Origin: an uncultured Sutterella sp.
GTDB lineage: Bacteria > Pseudomonadota > Gammaproteobacteria > Burkholderiales > Burkholderiaceae_F
DNA: 8,808 bases
Direction: 5' to 3'
Assembly (NCBI GenBank): GCA_934249275.1
Contig: CAKQKT010000078.1
Coordinates: 1 to 8,808, forward strand
The notes below the pieces were generated by a model, which worked only from the letters and a program-made list of their open reading frames with translations, had not been told where the DNA came from and searched no databases. A program made the translations under genes and the position numbers. Position 1 is the first letter of the stretch, and every line of letters starts with the position of its first letter. Shown piece after piece: positions 1 through 5,611 of the stretch.

Positions 1-606
1 GTCGATGTGCTTTGCAACGGAGTCCTCGATGCCCTGCTTGGGCTGGCGAACCGGGTCGGCTGCGTTCAAGGCACCCTCGGAAACGTTGGTCGAGCCGCCG
101 AGAAGACCGAGCTTTTCAAGCACGATCACGTCGGCGCCCGCCTGAGAGGCTGCCACTGCAGCGGCCAGGCCCGAACCACCGCCGCCGATGATGACGACCT
201 GCGTCTTCATCGTGTTGGGAAGCGGTGCATAGTGCTCGACGTTCTTCTTCAACTGCTTGAGGTCGGCATCCGACACCTTGGCCTGCTTCAGGCATTCGCC
301 CACGGCATACTTCAGGGCCATCGAGCTGATCGTGGCGCCCGTGATGCCGTCGACGCCGAGACTCTGCTTTTCAAGAATCTTGCCGGCAACTTTGTCAAGC
401 GCAAGCTTGCCCACGCCGATTGTCTCAAGGTTCTTCGAGTAGTCGATGTTTTCAATCTTGTTCTTCGAAACCGTCACGGCAACCGTCATGGCTGCATTGT
501 GGCCGTTGACCTTGTAGGTGTAGGTGCCCGGAACATACGTGGCGGCGGAAGCGGACATGGAGGCGATGGCCAGTGCGGAGGCCATGGCAATCGTTGAAAT
601 CCTCAT
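1..606 (-). CDS. Exported FMN/FAD flavoprotein, fumarate/urocanate-reductase-like (partial, C-terminus missing)
   Basis: The window holds 202 codons from the N-terminus; the gene continues beyond base 1. Residues 1-21 form a Sec-type signal peptide ending in ASA, so the protein should act in the periplasm. Residues 22-108 are an FMN_bind domain with DGITGATISS at 86-95; in this family ApbE attaches FMN covalently to the Thr (here T92). Residues 135-165 begin an FAD-binding Rossmann fold (VVIIGGGGSGLAA, then E164 to hold the ribose), followed by GGSTNVSEGALN as in flavocytochrome c-type reductases. There is no CXXCH, so no haem domain lies ahead of the flavin domains. Electrons must come from a separate cytochrome or quinol dehydrogenase. 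The start at 606 has AGGAG seven bases upstream; an in-frame ATG at 612 is too close to that site. The substrate (fumarate, urocanate, another enoate) cannot be told without the active-site half. Confidence 0.88.
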   Translation of the reverse strand, partial: MRISTIAMASALAIASMSASAATYVPGTYTYKVNGHNAAMTVAVTVSKNKIENIDYSKNLETIGVGKLALDKVAGKILEKQSLGVDGITGATISSMALKYAVGECLKQAKVSDADLKQLKKNVEHYAPLPNTMKTQVVIIGGGGSGLAAAVAASQAGADVIVLEKLGLLGGSTNVSEGALNAADPVRQPKQGIEDSVAKHID

Positions 607-633
607 GATCATTCTCCTTTTCATCGCGCGGAT

Positions 634-665
634 CCTTCGAGGCCGTGAGAGGCCGGCCTCAAAGG
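634..665 (-). other. Hairpin in the 5' leader of the flavoprotein gene
   Basis: Read on the minus strand, CCTTTGAGGCC (665-655) pairs with GGCCTCGAAGG (644-634): 11 pairs including one U-G, with a 10-base loop. It ends 28 bases before the ATG and just upstream of the ribosome binding site. The segment also contains a perfect 12-base palindrome, GAGGCCGGCCTC (649-660), that could fold or bind protein instead. No U-run follows, so it is not an ordinary terminator. It may stabilise the mRNA or be an operator. The function is unknown. Confidence 0.4.
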
Positions 666-985
666 AAGGCGGCGTGGAATTTCAATCGGGAGGCGCGGCG
701 CTTCATGCTCCGCTCCTCTCTTCACAATGGTCAGCTTAGTCCTCAAATCCATATTGTTAATAGGGAATTACCCTTCGATTTGGCTCCGTATCTTGATTTC
801 GGGCCAAAAGCATGCTTGGAAAACGATGCGTTGAATCCGTCGAGTCGGTGCTTCTGCACCTGTCTGAAATCCGGCATTTCTGATGCTGCTCGGCTGTCGG
901 TCCGGCAAGTTCTTGTCGACAAATGTCGTGCAATGGCAGGCAGTTTTCGGCATCTAGTCATAAATCTCTAGCCGATACTCCCTAG
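666..985. other. Intergenic stretch without a supportable gene
   Basis: The open frames here are short, lack ribosome binding sites and have compositions unlike the neighbouring genes. A small hairpin (GGTGC-TTCT-GCACC, 847-860) and the symmetric sequence GGGAATTACCC near 763-773 are visible but cannot be assigned. The promoter of the flavoprotein gene must lie in this stretch, reading leftwards, but I cannot identify a convincing -35/-10 pair. Confidence 0.5.
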
Positions 986-990
986 GTGTC

Positions 991-1017
991 TTGACAATTG
1001 CCAATAGATCTCACAAT
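991..1017 (+). promoter_or_regulatory. Candidate sigma70 promoter for the leader and aro operon
   Basis: A perfect -35 hexamer TTGACA (991-996) is followed after 15 bases by CACAAT (1012-1017, 4 of 6 to TATAAT). Transcription would start near 1024, giving an untranslated stretch of about 130 bases before the leader peptide. The -35 lies inside a near-palindrome, TTGACAATTGCCAA (991-1004, one mismatched pair), which could be an operator. The spacing is short and the -10 imperfect, so a different start site downstream is possible. Confidence 0.4.
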
Positions 1018-1093
1018 GCTTGAAACGGCCGCATTCGACCCCTTGCGAAGATGCGTTCGATTTGGCAGGATTAATTGCACGGGAGGCGACAAG

Positions 1094-1108
1094 CGGTTCC
1101 GAGAACCG
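1094..1108 (+). other. Inverted repeat CGGTTC-CGA-GAACCG between promoter and leader peptide
   Basis: A perfect 6-base inverted repeat with a 3-base spacer lies in the presumed 5' untranslated region of the aro transcript, about 50 bases before the leader ATG. It could be a short RNA hairpin or a dyad operator. Nothing else in the sequence decides between these. Confidence 0.3.
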
Positions 1109-1156
1109 AGGTCAACGAATGTCTCCCTCGAAATTCCCAATTATCGGAGACTTCAA

Positions 1157-1216
1157 ATGATGATGAACGACGGGCGATTTTATCGCTTTTACCGCTATTA
1201 CTACGCTTATCGGTAA
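1157..1216 (+). CDS. Phe/Tyr-rich leader peptide of the aro operon attenuator
   Basis: The reading frame MMMNDGRFYRFYRYYYAYR (19 residues) carries 2 Phe and 6 Tyr codons clustered in its last 12 positions, separated by Arg. CGGAGA (1145-1150) lies six bases before the first ATG; the second ATG (1160) is an equally usable start. Eight aromatic residues in twelve is far above chance and matches the logic of amino-acid attenuators such as pheL: a ribosome short of charged tRNA-Tyr or tRNA-Phe stalls here and alters folding of the RNA downstream. The stop codon lies inside the 3' arm of a hairpin (1183-1222), an intrinsic terminator follows 49 bases later, and the next real gene is aroB. The peptide itself need have no function. 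The Tyr bias suggests tyrosine is the main signal, with phenylalanine second. Confidence 0.88.
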   Translation: MMMNDGRFYRFYRYYYAYR

Positions 1217-1222
1217 AAGTGA
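1183..1222 (+). promoter_or_regulatory. Attenuator hairpin 1:2 (pause / anti-antiterminator) over the leader codons
   Basis: CTTTTACCG (1186-1194), within the aromatic codons, pairs perfectly with CGGTAAAAG (1211-1219), which spans the leader stop codon. The stem extends outwards through a G-U pair, C1184-G1221 and T1183-A1222, giving 12 pairs around a 16-base loop. A ribosome stalled on the Phe/Tyr codons would cover the 5' arm and free the 3' arm, as in the 1:2 hairpins of known attenuators. Confidence 0.65.
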
Positions 1223-1284
1223 ATTCCCCTCTTTCAGCATCCGTCTTCGACTGATCCCATCTGAAAAACCTGCGGCGAGTTCAT
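1219..1284 (+). promoter_or_regulatory. Candidate antiterminator fold of the aro attenuator
   Basis: Two nested pairings were found by eye: 1219-1228 with 1274-1284 (ten pairs, two of them G-U, with C1276 bulged) and, inside, TTTCAG (1232-1237) with CTGAAA (1261-1266). The fold shares bases 1219-1222 with the leader hairpin and 1265-1266 and 1274 with the terminator. It is therefore incompatible with the first and should compete with the second. This is the arrangement expected for a 2:3 antiterminator, but the pairing is imperfect and no energy was computed. Confidence 0.35.
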
Positions 1285-1309
1285 GCTCCACGCAGGTTTT
1301 CCTGTCTTT
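1265..1309 (+). terminator. Intrinsic terminator of the aro operon attenuator
   Basis: AAAACCTGCG (1265-1274) and CGCAGGTTTT (1291-1300) are perfect 10-base complements around a 16-base loop that contains a further GAG/CTC pairing. The 3' arm runs into TTTTCCTGTCTTT. The GC core CCTGCG/CGCAGG followed by a T-rich stretch fits an intrinsic terminator. It lies about 50 bases after the leader stop and 200 bases before aroB, so it would stop transcription before the operon unless relieved. The T-run is interrupted, so termination may be partial. Confidence 0.72.
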
Positions 1310-1382
1310 GGGCCTCCATTTCAAGAGCCCGCCTCAAGCGAATCCCTGCCGCGAGCGTTCTCCCGCCAACCTGGAGACAATC

Positions 1383-1430
1383 ATGGCACGCACCATTTCG
1401 TATCCTGCCGGTCCGCCCGATAGCGTCTAA
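1383..1430 (+). CDS. Possible 15-codon ORF between attenuator and aroB
   Basis: ATG at 1383 opens the short frame MARTISYPAGPPDSV, ending in TAA. TGGAGA (1372-1377) lies five bases upstream, a ribosome site as good as that of the leader peptide and of similar sequence (GGAGAC). The peptide is not rich in one amino acid, has no signal or membrane segment, and I do not recognise it. It could be a second leader, a remnant of a lost gene, or chance. The 200 bases between terminator and aroB otherwise show nothing clear. Confidence 0.25.
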   Translation: MARTISYPAGPPDSV

Positions 1431-1509
1431 ACTCTCATGACACGCTTACGGAAATAATTCGTACTACATTCAACCATCGTTCACGCAAACGTAAAGAAGG
1501 ACATTCACA

Positions 1510-2574
1510 ATGCAGACCATCGACGTGCAAACCGGCCGACCCTATCAGGTGCTCATCGGCAAAGGGCTTCTGGACAAGGCGGGCGAGCTTGCAAGGCCCC
1601 TCATCAAGGGGAGCCGCACGGTCATCGTCGGCGACTCGAACGTGATGCCGCTCTATGCGGCCCGCGTCCGCGCGTCGCTCGAGGCCGCGGGCTTCGAAGT
1701 CTCGGAGTGGACGTTCCCCGCGGGCGAGGAAAGCAAGAATCCTCAAACGCTCCTTCACCTCCTGAATCACCTTGCCGGCCTTCGCCTCACGCGCAGCGAC
1801 TCGATCGTCGCACTTGGCGGCGGCGTGACGGGGGACCTTGCCGGGCTTGCCGCATCCCTGTACCTGCGCGGCATTGCCTGCGTCCAGATCCCGACGTCCC
1901 TTCTGGCCATGGTCGATTCAAGCGTGGGCGGAAAGACCGCCGTCAACCTTGAGGCCGGCAAAAACCTCATGGGCGCCTTTTTCCAGCCCGTCGTCGTGCT
2001 GTGCGATCCGAGTTGTCTCGACACCCTTTCCGAAGCGGAAAAATCCAACGGCTGGGCCGAGATCGTCAAGTATGCGATGCTCAAGAACGACGTCCTTCCC
2101 AAGCTTCTCTCGGGCGACATCACGGACGACGTGCTTTTGAAAATCATCGCCGAGTGCGTGACGATCAAGCGCGACATCGTTTCCGCAGACGAATTCGAGC
2201 AGGGCCGCCGCGCCCTCCTTAATCTCGGCCACACCGTCGGCCACGCCGTCGAGCGCGTGACGCACTATCATGTCCCGCACGGCCGAGCCGTCGGGATCGG
2301 CATGGCCGTTCTTGCTCGCGCCATGGTTCGCAGCGGCAAGGCTTCTCCCGAAATGCTCAAGCCCCTCGACGCGCTTCTTCACAAGTTCGGGCTTTCCAAC
2401 GAATGCCCGTGGAACGTCGACGAGCTGCTTGACGCCGCCCGCAGCGACAAGAAGTCCACAGGCGCAACCATTACCCTGATTCTTCCCCATGCCTGGGGCG
2501 ACTGCCGTTGCGAAAAGGCCTCGTTCGAGACCCTTCGCGAGCTGATGGCTGCGGGCATTCCCGTCAACAATTGA
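1510..2574 (+). CDS. aroB: 3-dehydroquinate synthase
   Basis: Converts DAHP to 3-dehydroquinate, the second step of the shikimate pathway, using NAD and a divalent metal in the cytoplasm. At 354 residues it has the usual bacterial length. The NAD-binding signature is at 101-110 (ALGGGVTGDL), followed by IPTSLLAMVDSSVGGKTAVN (127-146) and KNLMGAFFQP (151-160), which bind carbaphosphonate-type substrates in known structures. The metal ligands expected from the family are all present: E184 in WAEIVKYA, H241 in NLGHTVGHA and H257 in HVPHGRA. The start at 1510 has AAGGA eight bases upstream. It is the first enzyme gene of the operon, downstream of a Phe/Tyr attenuator, and aroA follows after 15 bases. 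In most betaproteobacteria, as I recall, aroB sits beside aroK; here it does not. Confidence 0.97.
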   Translation: MQTIDVQTGRPYQVLIGKGLLDKAGELARPLIKGSRTVIVGDSNVMPLYAARVRASLEAAGFEVSEWTFPAGEESKNPQTLLHLLNHLAGLRLTRSDSIVALGGGVTGDLAGLAASLYLRGIACVQIPTSLLAMVDSSVGGKTAVNLEAGKNLMGAFFQPVVVLCDPSCLDTLSEAEKSNGWAEIVKYAMLKNDVLPKLLSGDITDDVLLKIIAECVTIKRDIVSADEFEQGRRALLNLGHTVGHAVERVTHYHVPHGRAVGIGMAVLARAMVRSGKASPEMLKPLDALLHKFGLSNECPWNVDELLDAARSDKKSTGATITLILPHAWGDCRCEKASFETLRELMAAGIPVNN

Positions 2575-2589
2575 ATAGCAAGGGACATC

Positions 2590-3882
2590 ATGACCGTCAC
2601 GACGATCCAACCGGCCCCCGTCTCGGGCGCCATCGAGGCCATCGCCTCCAAGTCCTACGCGCACCGCATGCTGATGGCTGCGGCGCTCGCCGACAAGCCT
2701 GTGACCGTTGCATGTCCGACGCGCTCGCAGGACATCCTCGCAACCGCACGTGTGCTCACGGCCATGGGCGCCGTCATCACCGATTCGGGCGACGCCTTCC
2801 ATGTGACGCCCATTGCTTGCCGGCCCGAGGGCCCGATCATGAACGGGCTTCTCGACTGCGGCGAGTCCGGCACGACCGAACGCTTCATCGTCCCGATCGC
2901 GGCCGCCCTTGGGCTTGACGCCTCCATCACGGGCCGGGGCCGTCTGCCTCAGCGTCCGCTCTCGCCCTTGTCAGATGTTTTGATTGATCACGGCATCGCG
3001 CTTTCCGAAGAAGGACGCTTCCCGCTCTCCATCAAGGGTAGGCTCGAATCCGGTGAATACGAAATCGCCGGCAACGTTTCGAGCCAGTTTGTGGGCGGCC
3101 TGCTCTACGCGCTCTCCATCGTCGAAGGCGTCAGCACGCTGACGCTCACCGGTGCAATCGAATCTGCGCCCTACATCCGCATGACGGTCGACGTGCTGCG
3201 TTCGTTCGGCGCCGTGATCGATTCGGATCCCGAGCTGCGCGCCTATCGCATTGAAGGGCGCAGAACGCTGACGTCGCCCGGCAATGCCGTGGTCGAAGGC
3301 GACTGGTCGAACGCGGCCTTCTGGCTTTGCGCAGGCGCCATCGCGGGCGACGGCATGACGGTCACCGGCGTCAATCTCCGGTCCGCCCAGGGCGACCGCG
3401 CGGTGGTCGACATTCTCAAGCGCTTCGGCGCCGACGTGCATGAAGACCCGGCTGCGGGCTCCGTCACCGTCAGGCCGGGACGCCTCAAGGGCATTACGGT
3501 CGACGCGCGCCAGATCCCGGACCTCGTGCCTGTGCTCTCGGTCGTGGCCGCAGAGGCGCATGGTCCGACGCACTTCATCAACGCAGGGCGGCTACGCATC
3601 AAGGAAAGCGACCGTCTGGAGACGACCGCGGCGCTCCTGCGTGCGCTCGGCGCCCGATGCACCGAGGGGCAGGACTTTCTCACCGTCACGGGCGGCGACG
3701 GCTTCTCCGTCGGCACGGTCGACGGCGCCAACGACCACCGCATCGTGATGGCTGCGGCGGTCGCCGCAACGGCTGCTTCCGGTCCCGTTGTCATCAACGG
3801 ATCCAATGCCGTGCGAAAATCGTATCCTCTCTTCTTCGAAGACTTTGCAAAGCTCGGCGGCCTTGCATCGTCTCAAGACTGA
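2590..3882 (+). CDS. aroA: 3-phosphoshikimate 1-carboxyvinyltransferase (EPSP synthase)
   Basis: Transfers enolpyruvate from PEP to shikimate-3-phosphate, the sixth pathway step and the glyphosate target. The 430 residues match the family. Visible sites are SKSYAHR (20-26, substrate-binding Lys, Ser and Arg), GESGTTER (91-98, PEP loop with R98), NVSSQF (162-167), QIPD with catalytic D311, KESDR with E339 (338-342), and NDHR with R384 (381-384). The GESGTT loop replaces the enterobacterial GNAGTA. Together with the RPLSPL and GNVSSQFVGGLL stretches, it resembles clostridial enzymes as I know them rather than usual proteobacterial ones. Start ATG 2590 follows AAGGGA at a good distance. Only 15 bases separate it from aroB; the gap to aroC is 56 bases without a visible terminator. 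Confidence 0.96.
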   Translation: MTVTTIQPAPVSGAIEAIASKSYAHRMLMAAALADKPVTVACPTRSQDILATARVLTAMGAVITDSGDAFHVTPIACRPEGPIMNGLLDCGESGTTERFIVPIAAALGLDASITGRGRLPQRPLSPLSDVLIDHGIALSEEGRFPLSIKGRLESGEYEIAGNVSSQFVGGLLYALSIVEGVSTLTLTGAIESAPYIRMTVDVLRSFGAVIDSDPELRAYRIEGRRTLTSPGNAVVEGDWSNAAFWLCAGAIAGDGMTVTGVNLRSAQGDRAVVDILKRFGADVHEDPAAGSVTVRPGRLKGITVDARQIPDLVPVLSVVAAEAHGPTHFINAGRLRIKESDRLETTAALLRALGARCTEGQDFLTVTGGDGFSVGTVDGANDHRIVMAAAVAATAASGPVVINGSNAVRKSYPLFFEDFAKLGGLASSQD

Positions 3883-3938
3883 TGGAGTCCCGAACAGGAA
3901 TTCCATTAACGTAAACCCATTCAATTCTTGGAGCCATG

Positions 3939-5057
3939 ATGTCGACCTTCGGCAAGAATCTTGTGATTTCCGTTTTCGGCCAGAGCCATGCGTCTGCCAT
4001 CGGCGTGACGATGGACGGCGTGCCTGCGGGCGAGCCCGTGGACCTTGCCGTGCTTCAGGCCTTTCTCGATCGGCGCGCGCCCGGGCAGAACCGCATGACG
4101 ACGCAGCGCAAGGAGCCCGACGCTCCCGAGGTGCTCTGCGGGCTTCTAGACGGCATCACCTGCGGCGCGCCGCTCACCGCCGTCATCCGCAATACCGACA
4201 CGCGCTCCAAGGACTATTCGGAGCTTGCCGACAAGCCGCGTCCCTCTCACGCCGACTTCGGCGCTGACGTGAAGTACCGCGGCTGGCAGGACGTTCGAGG
4301 GGGCGGCGCTTTTTCCGCACGTCTCACCGCACCCGTCTGCATCGCGGGCGGCATCGCCCTTCAGATTCTCGAGCGCCGCGGCATCCGCATTGCGGCTCAC
4401 ATCCGTTCGATCGGGCAGGCCGAAGACCGTCCCTTCAATCCCATGGGCGAATCCGAGGAAGCCCTCTGCGCACGCCTCGGCCGCACACTCGCGGTGCTTT
4501 CCGACAAGGCTGAGGAAGCCATGGCGGACGAAATCGAAGTCGCCCGCAAGGAGGCCGACAGCATCGGCGGCACCGTCGAATGCATGGTGACGGGTCTTCC
4601 CGTGGGGCTCGGCGGCCCGCTCTTTGACGGCATCGACGGCCGCATGGCCCAGGCCCTCTTCGGCATTCCCGGCGTCAAGGGCGTCGAATTCGGCGCGGGC
4701 TTCGAAGCCGCGCACATTGCCGGCTCCGTCAACAACGATCCGCTCGCCCTGGATGCGGACGGCGACATCCGCCCCGTTCAGAACCGCGCCGGCGGCGTTG
4801 CGGGCGGCATGACGACGGGCGCTCCGATGCTCTTTACGATTGCGCTCAAGCCCACGCCCTCGATCGGACAGCCTCAGCATACCGTGTCGCTCTCAAAGCA
4901 TGAGAACGCCACGCTCGTCATCAAGGGCCGTCACGATCCCTGCATCGTCGTTCGCGCCGTGCCGATCGTCGAGGCGGTTGCCGCACTCGTGGTGCTCGAT
5001 GCGCTCCTTGACGCCCCGGCCAGCTTCGCCGACACGCCCCGCAAGGCCCGTGCATAA
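3939..5057 (+). CDS. aroC: Chorismate synthase
   Basis: Removes phosphate from EPSP to give chorismate; the enzyme needs reduced FMN. With the start at 3939 it has 372 residues, normal for the family. GGAG (3930-3933) is five bases from this ATG and only two from the tandem ATG at 3936, so the second is preferred. Family sites are GQSH (14-17, His acid), RRAPGQNRMTTQRKEPD (45-61), RPSHAD (101-106, second active His H104), RGGGAFSARLTA (120-131), GIPGVKGVEFGAGFEAA (242-258), NRAGGVAGGMTTGAP (282-296) and GRHDPC with D333 (330-335). Two deviations are visible: GQSHAS where GESHG is usual, and VVRAVP where most enzymes have VPRAVP or APRAVP. The GGGAFSARLTA form recalls clostridial sequences. 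A 50-base gap precedes the chorismate mutase gene. Confidence 0.96.
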   Translation: MSTFGKNLVISVFGQSHASAIGVTMDGVPAGEPVDLAVLQAFLDRRAPGQNRMTTQRKEPDAPEVLCGLLDGITCGAPLTAVIRNTDTRSKDYSELADKPRPSHADFGADVKYRGWQDVRGGGAFSARLTAPVCIAGGIALQILERRGIRIAAHIRSIGQAEDRPFNPMGESEEALCARLGRTLAVLSDKAEEAMADEIEVARKEADSIGGTVECMVTGLPVGLGGPLFDGIDGRMAQALFGIPGVKGVEFGAGFEAAHIAGSVNNDPLALDADGDIRPVQNRAGGVAGGMTTGAPMLFTIALKPTPSIGQPQHTVSLSKHENATLVIKGRHDPCIVVRAVPIVEAVAALVVLDALLDAPASFADTPRKARA

Positions 5058-5107
5058 TCAGGCATCCATTCCTTTTCCAATCATTGACCTAACATTTAGT
5101 GAACAGC

Positions 5108-5611
5108 ATGACGGACAATCAGAACCAAAAGCCCGAAGACCTTGAAGCCATCCGCGCCGACATCGACCGCACCGACAAGGCCATCGTCGAAGGGATCCGC
5201 ACGCGCCTTTCCGCCGTGAAGCGCATTGCCGAAGTGAAGCGCCTGCAGGGCCTTCCCGTCTATGACGCCGTTCGCGAAGCCTCGCTCCTCTACAAGCTCC
5301 GCACGATGGCAGGTTCCGATGCCGAAGGCGTCGCCCTGCCCGTCTACCGCACGATGATGGCCGCCGCCCGCCGCTTCGAGGCCGACAGCCAGGAGTCCGA
5401 AGAGGCGCTTTCCGGCACCGTGACGCTCACGCTCAAGAATCCGTCCGACTTCACGACCGTGACCGAAATCTTCGCCGTGCACGACTTCGTGCCCGAAAGC
5501 CTCTCCTGGGTGAACCCCGTGATCGTTCTCTCTGCGAAGAAGCCCCTTCCCGCTTCTCTCGTTCGCGACCTTCGCGAGCACGGCATCCGCGTTGAGGCGC
5601 AGAAGGCATGA
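5108..5611 (+). CDS. Chorismate mutase (AroQ-type) with C-terminal ACT-like extension
   Basis: Rearranges chorismate to prephenate, the branch step to Phe and Tyr. Residues 10-95 are an all-helical AroQ domain. Compared with the E. coli P-protein mutase, R16, R33, K44, D53, R56 and E57 (in PVYDAVRE) fall on the catalytic positions R11, R28, K39, D48, R51 and E52; the Q88 position is unclear (S94 or Q95). The remaining 65 or so residues (103-167) are not part of a minimal mutase. Their predicted strand/helix order is beta-alpha-beta-beta-alpha-beta, the order of an ACT domain, so allosteric binding of Phe or Tyr is possible but unproven. ATG 5108 is preferred over GTG 5099 although neither has a strong ribosome site. 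The stop overlaps the aroE-aroK start by four bases (ATGA), implying translational coupling. No prephenate dehydratase domain is attached. Confidence 0.85.
   Translation: MTDNQNQKPEDLEAIRADIDRTDKAIVEGIRTRLSAVKRIAEVKRLQGLPVYDAVREASLLYKLRTMAGSDAEGVALPVYRTMMAAARRFEADSQESEEALSGTVTLTLKNPSDFTTVTEIFAVHDFVPESLSWVNPVIVLSAKKPLPASLVRDLREHGIRVEAQKA

Noticed and set aside
645..971. 108-codon plus-strand frame in the left intergenic region
   Set aside because: It has no ribosome site and no recognisable motif, and it lies in the upstream region of the leftward flavoprotein gene.
998..1156. N-terminal extension of the leader frame to an ATG at 998
   Set aside because: It would start inside the candidate promoter and lacks a ribosome site. 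Only the short frame from 1157 has a ribosome site and the Phe/Tyr cluster.
1431..1509. Second promoter directly ahead of aroB (TAAACT at 1428-1433)
   Set aside because: There is no acceptable -35 at 15-19 bases upstream, so it is not supported.
1918..2802. 294-codon minus-strand frame across aroB and aroA
   Set aside because: It is a shadow of two well-supported genes, with a low-complexity composition rich in Gly, Arg and His and no motif.
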